Source of the DNA: JARRJY01 sp050116415
GTDB lineage: Bacteria; Pseudomonadota; Gammaproteobacteria; UBA6429; Thiohalophilaceae
Length of the DNA stretch: 13,477 bases
NCBI GenBank assembly: GCA_050116415.1
Contig: JASFOS010000054.1
Coordinates: 1 to 13,477, forward strand
Direction: 5' to 3'
Each line of letters opens with the position of its first letter. Within the stretch, counting starts at the first letter, position 1. Of this stretch, positions 6,894 to 13,477 are shown in pieces. The notes under the pieces were generated by a model. It was given only the letters and a program-made list of their open reading frames with translations, made no database searches and had not been told where the DNA came from. A program made the translations under genes and the position numbers.

Positions 6894-7997
6894 TTATATT
6901 ATTTGTTTATATATTTTCATATATTCTGAAGCACACTTTGTTAGTGTTGCGTTATTATTTGCCCACTCAAAACTGTTCAAAGATATTCTATTTAAATTAT
7001 CAGCGTCATCTACAACGCACCGCATCGCTTGCGCCAAATCATCAGGATCATTTTGTTTTACCAGGTACCCATTATAATTACTGGTAATTATTTCAGAGTT
7101 GCCACCAACATTTGTTGCAATCAATGGTAATCCAGCCGCCGACGCTTCCAGTAAAGCCATCGAATATCCTTCCGTTTTAGTGCTAAGAATAAAGACATCA
7201 AAATATTGAAGATATTTTGATGCGCCTTGCCGTTCTCCTAACATCAAAACATTGTTTTCTAACTGCAAGTTATCAATAAGATTCTTGATGTTATTAAATT
7301 CTTCACCATCACCAATGAGCACCAATACTGCGTTAGAAAAGGAATTAGCAATTTTCTTGAATGCATAAACAAGAGTCCGGTGATCCTTTACATTACTAAA
7401 CCTTGAAACCATCCCGTAGATGAAGCTTTCTTTGGGAATATTATACTTATTGGTGAAAGACTTTTTAGAGTCATCATTCTTGCGGGTGATTGATTCGATA
7501 TCGATTGAGTTATAAACCACAGATGACTTATTGGGCGGGAATACTTTTCTGCTTAGATAGCCAGCATGCGCAAACTTTGCCACAGCGACGTAATGAGCGG
7601 TAAGCGGCCATGTTAATTTATATAATATTTCACGTTTTCTTGAATATGGGTTGAGTCCCATGCCGTGCCGCGTATTTATTATTTTATTACTCAATAATAG
7701 CGTGGCAAGCACTGAGTAGTAGTGCGACATTGCATTATGAGTATGTATTATATCAGGTTTATATTGAACAATTGTGCGCCTGAGTTTTTTTACAAAAAAA
7801 AAGTCGACACCTACATTCTTGTTACAGGCAACAACATTTACATCCATAGTTTCGAGTTCGTTTGCTAGATCCCCCTTACTGAACAGGCACACAACCATTA
7901 AATCATGACCTTCACTTTTATGTTGCTTTACAAGGTTAACAACAAGACGCTCTAAACCGCCAATATTCAAATTTTCGACAACGTGCAGTATTTTCAT
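6894..7997 (-). CDS. GT4 family glycosyltransferase
   Basis: A 367-residue retaining, nucleotide-sugar-dependent glycosyltransferase of GT-B fold. The N-terminal acceptor domain starts MKILHVVENLNIGGLERLV, with the glycine pair at 13-14 typical of GT4, and contains PDIIHTHN (81-88). RHG at 110-112 and VYNSID (161-166) lead to the C-terminal donor domain beginning around IYGMVSRF (193-200). VLIGDGEE (226-233) is followed by TEGYSMALLEASAAGLPLIA, in which E276 and E284 form the E-x7-E donor motif, and NVGGNSEII (296-304). It probably adds one sugar of the repeat unit at the inner face of the inner membrane. Donor and acceptor are unknown. Its ATG overlaps the CapK-like gene's TGA in an ATGA, and it ends 17 bp before the next gene. 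Confidence 0.92.
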   Translation of the reverse strand: MKILHVVENLNIGGLERLVVNLVKQHKSEGHDLMVVCLFSKGDLANELETMDVNVVACNKNVGVDFFFVKKLRRTIVQYKPDIIHTHNAMSHYYSVLATLLLSNKIINTRHGMGLNPYSRKREILYKLTWPLTAHYVAVAKFAHAGYLSRKVFPPNKSSVVYNSIDIESITRKNDDSKKSFTNKYNIPKESFIYGMVSRFSNVKDHRTLVYAFKKIANSFSNAVLVLIGDGEEFNNIKNLIDNLQLENNVLMLGERQGASKYLQYFDVFILSTKTEGYSMALLEASAAGLPLIATNVGGNSEIITSNYNGYLVKQNDPDDLAQAMRCVVDDADNLNRISLNSFEWANNNATLTKCASEYMKIYKQII

Positions 7998-9334
7998 GAT
8001 AGGTTAGAAATAGTAACTCTTGTTTTACCAGATTCTGTTTTTTCTATATCATCAACATAATCGAACACGACATTTATATCATCATCAAAGCTCTTGCTGA
8101 TTGTTTCTTTTACATAATTTTCTGAAAAAGCATCATAATCACTATTAACCACGAGCCTGATATCGAGCTTGTTTACTTTTTGTTGCACAACCTGATATTT
8201 CTCTATACCTTTTATATCTTTAAGCATATGTGGGAAAAATTCACCTGGAATAATTTTTCCACCATTCAGCCTGATTATATCGAGAATTCTACCGTTCACT
8301 TCTTTCAGCAAAGGAAAACTTAGCCCGCACTCACACGCACGCTCATCAACTGTTGCAAGATCACCGTTTTTATAACGTATCAGCGGCATTGCATAATTAC
8401 TTAAGTCTGTAAGTATTACTTCACCTTGACCGCCCTGATACAAATGTTTGTTCTCAATTTCGACTACAAGATGATCAATATTGGTATGCAAGCCATTGTG
8501 TTTATTGCATTCTGCTGCTATCAGCATAACCTCACGACAACCATATGTATTAGTAACCTTACAGTTGAATGCTTTTTCTATTACATCACGTTGATAGTTT
8601 TCTAGTGATTCAGCTCCAGTTATTATTGTATCCGGCTCAATTATATACAGATTATTTTCTATAATATATTTGGAGAGTTCATACAATGGATTAACATAAC
8701 TAACAATAACTTTTGGTTTATACTTGTTAATTTTTTTAACTAATGAATCAACATCGTTTGAATATTCGAACGTATTCAGAATCTTCCTATTAAAAATATT
8801 GTTATAGATATTTTGCTTTAGCTTCTGGAAAGAAGTTGAGGAAAAATCTGCACCCCAAACATATGCTGTACGCCTTCCTATTTCAGCATTCGTCCATTCA
8901 TAACCTCGCCATGCTACTGCCATGCGGGATTCGTAGCTATCTCTTGATATTTCGAATCTAAGAGGAACTCCGGTAGAGCCACCAGTTCTTTTGGTGAAAC
9001 TTTTTAATTCGTATGATTCCGGCTTAAGTAGTTCATAATTATTCTTTATGTCTTCCTTGGTGAGGATTGGCAATTTATGCAGGTCATCTACTCGACATAT
9101 ATCATCAGGATGCACACCGATTTGCTTCCATTTATCTCTGTAGTAAGGAACATATTCGTAACAAAAGCTGAGTAATTTTTTTAGCTTATTGAACTGGATA
9201 TTTTTTAGCTCATCGATACTTAGTTTTTCATTGTTCTTATACTGTTCGTAATAGTAGAATGTTTTCCTGTTCATAAGAACAGATTCATAAAATGGATACA
9301 ATAGCCTTTTGAAGATGTTTTTATATATTTCCAT
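7994..9334 (-). CDS. CapK/PaaK-like adenylate-forming enzyme (phenylacetate-CoA ligase family)
   Basis: This 446-residue protein belongs to the ANL adenylating superfamily, closest in layout to the PaaK/CapK branch. Visible motifs in order are the phosphate-binding loop RTGGSTGVP (residues 116-124), VSYVNPLYELSKYI (211-224), TITGAESL (237-243 region), TYGCREVM (263-270, the YGxxE ATP motif), YKNGD (321-325), CECG (334-337) and GRILDIIRLNGGKIIPG (348-364). The family activates a carboxylic acid with ATP, usually towards CoA. In capsule loci the substrate and acceptor are generally not known, and acyl decoration of a sugar is a reasonable inference. CECG resembles half of a zinc site, as seen in some relatives. 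It overlaps the flippase by 14 bp and the next glycosyltransferase by an ATGA. The protein is cytoplasmic with no membrane segment. Its true substrate cannot be read from the sequence. Confidence 0.85.
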   Translation of the reverse strand: MEIYKNIFKRLLYPFYESVLMNRKTFYYYEQYKNNEKLSIDELKNIQFNKLKKLLSFCYEYVPYYRDKWKQIGVHPDDICRVDDLHKLPILTKEDIKNNYELLKPESYELKSFTKRTGGSTGVPLRFEISRDSYESRMAVAWRGYEWTNAEIGRRTAYVWGADFSSTSFQKLKQNIYNNIFNRKILNTFEYSNDVDSLVKKINKYKPKVIVSYVNPLYELSKYIIENNLYIIEPDTIITGAESLENYQRDVIEKAFNCKVTNTYGCREVMLIAAECNKHNGLHTNIDHLVVEIENKHLYQGGQGEVILTDLSNYAMPLIRYKNGDLATVDERACECGLSFPLLKEVNGRILDIIRLNGGKIIPGEFFPHMLKDIKGIEKYQVVQQKVNKLDIRLVVNSDYDAFSENYVKETISKSFDDDINVVFDYVDDIEKTESGKTRVTISNLS

Positions 9335-10781
9335 ATATTTGTTTCACTTTTTGAATAACAATTTGCTTCTCACTACTTGTTAAAATAGGCATAACCCAGA
9401 TTAGAAAAAGATATAATATTGCGAAAGGTATAAGCACGAGAAGCACAGTTATCCCCTCAGCATCTGATACCAAGTAGTCACATGTAATATAAGTAATGAT
9501 TCCAGTGAGCAGGATTAATGAATATTGAATGTAATTATATTTTACATTTAATAGTTTGCCCGAAAAATAAAAGGTTATGGTTGATTGTGCTAATATCGTT
9601 ATACTGTATGCTGCAACAGCACCGTTGAGCCCATATTCTCTTATCAGTAGTATATCGAGCAATATACCAATTATCACAGTGAAAACCGTAATTTTGAATA
9701 CGGTTGACTGTTGGTCATGCCCCATAAGATTACTACTCGCCACCTGGGATACTGTTACAATTACAGCTGGTATCATCATTAACTCAAAATACATGGCAGC
9801 CAAAATATAATTTTTTCCATATAATAAATTAATAACTGGTTCACTTATGATTGGCGTAACAAATACCAATGGTATACCTAGTATAAGTATAAACTTTATT
9901 GATGTCAGATAAGTACCAGCCAAGCGTTTTTTATCTCGGTTGATAATCCTTGTTATATATGGAAGTAATAACCCTGTTACAATCCCTGGCAATAACAGTG
10001 CGCCACTCGTTGCCAACAAGTATGCAACATTGAATATCGCTATATCTTCTTTTGTGGAAAATATATCAAGGAAGAATATCTCGGATTGTTTCAGGATGAT
10101 GAACGAGAATATGATTGAAAAACTAATAACTCTAACATGATGATCGATACGCACCGTTACTGTTTTATCTGGTGCATATGCCGGATGAACGTCGACATCA
10201 TGCTTTCTCAAAACAAAGAACATTGTTATCACATACATAAGTGATATTAACAGGTATATTCCTATATAATAGTCTAACTTGTCAGTATTGATGAAGGCGA
10301 GATAAATTAATAGGATATTCAACGGAGCCACTATGAAAATCACATACGCAATAAAATCAAACCTCTCAAAACCTTTAGCGATCCCTGTAAAGAACATATA
10401 AATTGATTTTAATGAAGCTGCAAGCAGTATCATTAAAAGCAATTTAATTTCCATATTACTACTACTTAGAATAAGGATACCGATAATTGATAAAGTGAAT
10501 ATAACAAGCAGATGTTTTATTTGCTTGCGGAACAGATAGCCAACAATACCATTCGCCGCTTCTAGTTTTTCGCTATATTCTGCAATAAACTTTATTGCTG
10601 CTGTAGTTAAGCCACCGTTTGTAACGATTATAAATACTGCCGAGTACCATATATATAAACTATATGTCCCATAATCATGTGGGCCTAAAACCCTGGCTAT
10701 CATTATAGAAATCACCAGGCCGAAAAAATACTCGACGTAGGTAGATGCACCAGAGTATAAAAAATTTTTAAAAATTGTCAT
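9321..10781 (-). CDS. Wzx-type polysaccharide flippase (MOP superfamily)
   Basis: A 486-residue integral membrane protein with about 12 to 14 hydrophobic spans, the size and profile of Wzx/RfbX flippases. The N-terminus contains NFLYSGASTYVEYFFGL and IMIARVLGPHDYGTYSLY. The pattern 'ARxLGPxxYGxYsL' is the signature of the polysaccharide biosynthesis protein family in the MOP superfamily. GIAKGFERFDF and MGHDQQST are at the equivalent later positions. The expected role is moving undecaprenyl-pyrophosphate-linked oligosaccharide from the cytoplasmic to the periplasmic face for polymerisation or ligation by the protein encoded just upstream. The start lies one base after the ligase stop, and the 3' end overlaps the CapK-like gene by 14 bp, so all three are almost certainly co-transcribed. 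No strong Shine-Dalgarno precedes the ATG. Confidence 0.9.
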   Translation of the reverse strand: MTIFKNFLYSGASTYVEYFFGLVISIMIARVLGPHDYGTYSLYIWYSAVFIIVTNGGLTTAAIKFIAEYSEKLEAANGIVGYLFRKQIKHLLVIFTLSIIGILILSSSNMEIKLLLMILLAASLKSIYMFFTGIAKGFERFDFIAYVIFIVAPLNILLIYLAFINTDKLDYYIGIYLLISLMYVITMFFVLRKHDVDVHPAYAPDKTVTVRIDHHVRVISFSIIFSFIILKQSEIFFLDIFSTKEDIAIFNVAYLLATSGALLLPGIVTGLLLPYITRIINRDKKRLAGTYLTSIKFILILGIPLVFVTPIISEPVINLLYGKNYILAAMYFELMMIPAVIVTVSQVASSNLMGHDQQSTVFKITVFTVIIGILLDILLIREYGLNGAVAAYSITILAQSTITFYFSGKLLNVKYNYIQYSLILLTGIITYITCDYLVSDAEGITVLLVLIPFAILYLFLIWVMPILTSSEKQIVIQKVKQIYGNI

Positions 10782-10782
10782 A

Positions 10783-12030
10783 TCAAATAAGGAATAATAT
10801 TTTTGTAGCTACAAACAGGAATACGATAGATGTTAACGTTAACACGAACCATTTTTTATAATTTACTGCTGTTAATTCCGGGTGATTAACCAATTCAGTA
10901 TTTCTTTGTGAATATGCATACATTAATGCCAATATGATTATAAAAACAATATTATAGCTTCTACTTAAAAAGAAGATCGCTATCACTACACTTGATAATG
11001 CGCAGAATAATACATGTGACAAGTTGTTAGATTCATTATTTTTCTTATCATAATTATAAATTAAATAAATCTTGTAATAGGTTGCACCTAATAGCATAAA
11101 CCATAAGTAATAGCCTATTATTCCTAATTCCGATAGAACTAACACATAGGAATTATGTGCCGTTAGCGTATTGTATTCAGTAAAGTTTCCATAACCTACT
11201 CCAAAGATTGGGTTTGATTTGAATAATTGCAGGCCTGTGTACCAGGCGTCCAATCTACCACTGGCTGACGATTCTTCTGTACTTATTTCTGTCAATCTTG
11301 ATGCGTAATTAACGAACACCAAAATTAAAACACCAATAAATACTGAAGTAATAATTATATTTTTTTTACTTTTATAATATAAAAATAAGGCGATAATTAA
11401 GGCTAAAAGTCCCCCTCTAGAATTTGTCAAAACAATGCCATACAACAAAACCAAACCAGCAAACAAATAATATAATTTATATGCCTTATTAGATGTTGCA
11501 TTTATGAAATATATTAATAAGATAAATGAGAAAACAAGGAATAATGCTAGATCATTCGGATCATTCATTGTGCCAATATATCTAATTCTATTTTGATAAG
11601 CATTAGTTCCAGTCCATCCAACACCATACTCCATTTGCTGTATGCCATGTACAGACATCAATATTGCGCAAAAGATGAACAAATTAAACAAACTTAACAA
11701 TTTGCTCTCGTCAGTTACTATATTTACCAGGATAATGTATAAAAGAAATACAGGTAAATATTCTTGAAAAATCACATAACTTCCACCAATCCATCCATTC
11801 ACAATATTAGAAAACATCATCACCATGAATAAGCCTATAACAATCTTAATCATGTCATTACTTAATTTTTTTTCAGAAAATGCGAAACTAATTACCATTA
11901 GCACGAACACTATTGGCATAATAGGTATTTCCTTCATCGACTCTATGAATTCATGCGGCCTGATGAGCACCATGAATATATATAGATAGACAAGAAAGAA
12001 TACAAACTTGTTATCAGATGTTCTTATCAT
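10783..12030 (-). CDS. O-antigen ligase / Wzy-like polymerase family membrane protein
   Basis: A 415-residue, strongly hydrophobic protein with about ten or more predicted membrane spans. It has the hallmarks of the O-antigen ligase family (Wzy_C/WaaL type). LTNSRGGLLA lies at residues 201-210, and a periplasmic loop carries SGRLDAW (257-263) and NPIFGVGYGNF (273-283). AHNSYVLVLSELGIIG follows at 291-306, with the conserved histidine of the family loop. GTMNDPNDLALFL (153-165) is also typical. Members act in the inner membrane with the active loop in the periplasm. They either polymerise undecaprenyl-linked repeat units or transfer glycan to an acceptor, and sequence alone does not separate these roles. 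The N-terminal LIRPHEF recalls ligase-family proteins of exosortase-type EPS loci. The ATG overlaps the upstream TGA in an ATGA with no clear ribosome binding site, implying translational coupling. Confidence 0.88.
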   Translation of the reverse strand: MIRTSDNKFVFFLVYLYIFMVLIRPHEFIESMKEIPIMPIVFVLMVISFAFSEKKLSNDMIKIVIGLFMVMMFSNIVNGWIGGSYVIFQEYLPVFLLYIILVNIVTDESKLLSLFNLFIFCAILMSVHGIQQMEYGVGWTGTNAYQNRIRYIGTMNDPNDLALFLVFSFILLIYFINATSNKAYKLYYLFAGLVLLYGIVLTNSRGGLLALIIALFLYYKSKKNIIITSVFIGVLILVFVNYASRLTEISTEESSASGRLDAWYTGLQLFKSNPIFGVGYGNFTEYNTLTAHNSYVLVLSELGIIGYYLWFMLLGATYYKIYLIYNYDKKNNESNNLSHVLFCALSSVVIAIFFLSRSYNIVFIIILALMYAYSQRNTELVNHPELTAVNYKKWFVLTLTSIVFLFVATKILFLI

Positions 12031-12452
12031 TTGAATATTTCTGGAATGGATAAATTTGCGTAGAACATTGGAATTGTTGTATATCGTTCTATAGGAATAC
12101 GCTGCAAGGTATAACGTTCATCATTAATACAGTTTGTTCCATGATGATAGACTACGGCATATTGATAACCTGCTTGTTCGAGTTTGTTAATGACTTCGTC
12201 GTTATATGCGCCGCATCCACCAACTGGATACGCAAATGAAACAACCACATCACTTATTTTCTTTTCAATTATTTTTTTTGACTGTTCTACTTCTTTCTTA
12301 ATATCAGCATCATCCTGCATTGACAATATTGGATGAGTTAAAGTATGAGAACCTATTTCTATACCATTTTCATGCATTTCAATCACGTCATCCCAACTCA
12401 TTACTTTACAATCTTCAGTCATACTCATAGGATAACTAGATATTTCCTGCAA
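12027..12452 (-). pseudogene. Polysaccharide deacetylase, C-terminal fragment (frameshifted gene)
   Basis: This 141-residue frame holds the missing half of the NodB domain. MSWDDVIEMHENGIEIGSH leads into the metal-binding motif HTLTHPILS, followed by the SFAYPVGG segment that corresponds to the R/YPxG motif, and a C-terminal region with YTLQRIPIER. The nominal start is a TTG at 12450-12452, but the frame is open upstream across the junction, so this is best read as a continuation of the 13012-12467 fragment. An AAGG about 11 bases before the TTG could allow weak re-initiation, but the product would lack the catalytic Asp pair. Its TGA overlaps the ATG of the ligase gene in an ATGA, so translation of this frame may still matter for coupling to the next gene. 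Confidence 0.82.
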
Positions 12453-12466
12453 TTCTTTCAGAACCT

Positions 12467-13012
12467 TTAACCTTCTGCTATTTGATATAACTTTGAGTTT
12501 TTCATTATTTCACTTGCAATCTCCTTTCTTTCAGACAACGATCCGTTCAATTTTGTGTAAAGATTCAGAGATTCGAGATACATATCGCCAGCTGGTAAAT
12601 TAATTAATGATTTGTAAACATAATCAAACCAAAACATTTTTCCTTCATTAATATTTTCAACAGTTATATACATGGTTGCAGTCAAGTTATTTTTCTTTAT
12701 TAATTTATAAGCTTTGCTGTAGTTGTCATAATATCCATCGTCGAATGTCACTATAATTCTGGATCGTGAATTGCTTTTATCCAACATTTTGAAATTAACA
12801 ACATCGTAGTATTTTTTTATGACTTTTAGTTGACGTGAAAAATTTTCTGTATTTACACTAATAAGACCATCCTCGAATTCTGGCGCATGCTGATCATCCA
12901 CCACCCTATGATAAGCCAATATATACAGCTTATTTTTATCTAGCGACCTCAGTTTCAGCAGACAGTGAAGAATGCCTGTGTAATAAAGTATATGTGCCAG
13001 TATGCGTTTCAT
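12467..13012 (-). pseudogene. Polysaccharide deacetylase, N-terminal fragment (frameshifted gene)
   Basis: This 181-residue frame carries the first half of a NodB/CE4 polysaccharide deacetylase. AYHRVV is at residues 33-38, and the metal/catalytic motif TFDDGY is at 89-94 with its Asp pair. After SLSERKEIASEIMKN the frame runs into TAA at 12467-12469. The rest of the domain continues in another frame directly downstream (12452-12027). From 13012 to 12027 there are 986 bases, one short of a multiple of three. A single missing base near GAAGGTTAAAGG would therefore explain the break and restore a protein of about 328 residues, a normal length for EPS-locus deacetylases of this kind. Alone this fragment lacks the metal-binding histidines and should be inactive. 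No slippery heptamer is visible, so programmed frameshifting is not supported. A sequencing error is the main alternative. Confidence 0.85.
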
Positions 13013-13036
13013 TTTTATTTTACATTTACCATTACA

Positions 13037-13042
13037 ATTATA
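13037..13042 (-). promoter_or_regulatory. Possible -10 element upstream of the broken deacetylase
   Basis: On the minus strand a perfect TATAAT lies about 25 bases before the ATG at 13012, in a 141-bp gap (13013-13153). The six bases at the expected -35 distance (CAATAT) are a poor match, and there is no TG extension. The gap also holds an 8-bp inverted repeat (13041-13048 with 13083-13090) and a 5-bp hairpin (13109-13123) with no following T-run, so no terminator is convincing. In such AT-rich DNA a chance TATAAT is plausible. Confidence 0.25.
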
Positions 13043-13153
13043 TAACCGACATGATTTTGATATTGTGTTTGCAAGTAATGACCGGTTATAACTTTCTTTT
13101 CATATCCACACAGAACGACTGTGATTATAAATATAGCGTTGTATCAAAAAGGT

Positions 13154-13477
13154 TCATATATCTTCATCACCTTCGAACAAGGACCAGTTTAAGTTGTTTT
13201 TTGACAACATGTTTAGATTTTCGTGATTTGATTTAAAATATATATCTTTCTCGTCCCCTCTATTAGCAAATCCCATCTTATTCAGAAGATTTGCAACATT
13301 AGAATCACCATAATATTTTATTGATACCGTTCTCATGTTATTTAAAATAGCTATTGATACCATCAAGCTTATAACGTCCTTTAATACTATAAAAGATGTA
13401 AACAACACATCTTTTATATAAACAACGCAGTTGTTTTGTTCATATATAATGAAAGCGGAATCGTTAACATCACCAAT
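13154..13477 (-). CDS. C-terminal end of a probable GNAT/FemAB-like acyltransferase (partial)
   Basis: The frame is open from the window edge to a TGA at 13154-13156, giving about 107 residues. It is the 3' end of a gene that starts beyond the window, so the internal GTG at 13408 is not taken as the start. The visible part has beta-strand-like runs (FIIYEQNN, VVYIKDVLF), a helix over ISLMVSIAILNNM and then NLLNKMGFANRGDEKDIYF. A late helix followed by 'MGF' and a closing strand is the usual C-terminal layout of GNAT N-acyltransferases. The ending NWSLFEGDEDI resembles the W-x-x-x-x-GDxD tails I associate with acyltransferases in EPS loci. Acyl-CoA binding motifs would lie in the missing part. 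The assignment rests on fold-like pattern and context only; an unrelated small protein end cannot be excluded. A 141-bp gap separates it from the broken deacetylase. Confidence 0.5.
   Translation of the reverse strand: MGDVNDSAFIIYEQNNCVVYIKDVLFTSFIVLKDVISLMVSIAILNNMRTVSIKYYGDSNVANLLNKMGFANRGDEKDIYFKSNHENLNMLSKNNLNWSLFEGDEDI

Noticed and set aside
12450..12480. Programmed -1 frameshift in the deacetylase
   Set aside because: The sequence before the TAA (GCA GAA GGT) has no X XXY YYZ slippery heptamer and no clear downstream structure; a simple deletion is more economical.
13109..13123. Hairpin CACAG-N5-CTGTG after the partial acyltransferase
   Set aside because: The stem is only 5 bp and no T-run follows on the minus strand, so it is not a convincing terminator.
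1..13477. CRISPR arrays, tRNA or rRNA genes, insertion sequences, integrases, attachment sites
   Set aside because: I saw no regularly spaced repeats, tRNA-like cloverleaf, transposase motifs or terminal inverted repeats with target duplications.

Overview
The window is one face of an extracellular polysaccharide (capsule/EPS/O-antigen type) biosynthesis locus. Every gene I can support lies on the minus strand, so the locus reads from high to low coordinates. A Wzx-type flippase, an O-antigen ligase/polymerase, two GT4 glycosyltransferases, NodB-type deacetylases, a lipobox protein and Sec signal peptides point to a Gram-negative bacterium, most likely a proteobacterium with an AT-rich genome. 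The sequence does not fix class or genus. The gene mix resembles exosortase/PEP-CTERM-associated EPS loci, but no exosortase, chain-length regulator, priming transferase or outer-membrane exporter is present here. Those would have to lie outside the window.

Layout in transcription order. (1) 13477-13154: C-terminal end of a probable GNAT/FemAB-like acyltransferase, cut by the window edge. (2) 13012-12027: a NodB polysaccharide deacetylase broken by a one-base frameshift near 12467. (3) 12030-6894: a tightly packed block with overlaps of 4 and 14 bp or a 1-bp gap. It holds an O-antigen ligase/Wzy-like protein, a Wzx flippase, a CapK/PaaK-like adenylating enzyme and a GT4 glycosyltransferase. 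(4) 6876-5719: a membrane-anchored protein of unnamed type with His/Asp motifs suggesting a deacetylase-like metal enzyme. (5) 5718-5441: a 278-bp gap, the largest in the window, with repeated GGTCACAA words and an inverted repeat. (6) 5440-1899: two tandem paralogues, one a lipoprotein and one with an ordinary signal peptide. Each has an N-terminal beta domain resembling the RIFT barrel of PcRGLX/YetA-type exo-lyases, followed by a large helical domain. (7) 1898-1806: a short gap with a perfect 17-bp palindrome. (8) 1805-4: a second GT4 glycosyltransferase and a second, intact NodB deacetylase.

Inferred joint function: the glycosyltransferases build a repeat unit in the cytoplasm, the CapK-like enzyme and acyltransferase may decorate it, Wzx flips it and the Wzy/ligase-type protein polymerises or transfers it. 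The deacetylases and the two exported RIFT/helical proteins would then trim or modify the polymer outside the cytoplasm. The paralogous pair, the unnamed 385-residue protein and the broken deacetylase are the parts most worth follow-up.
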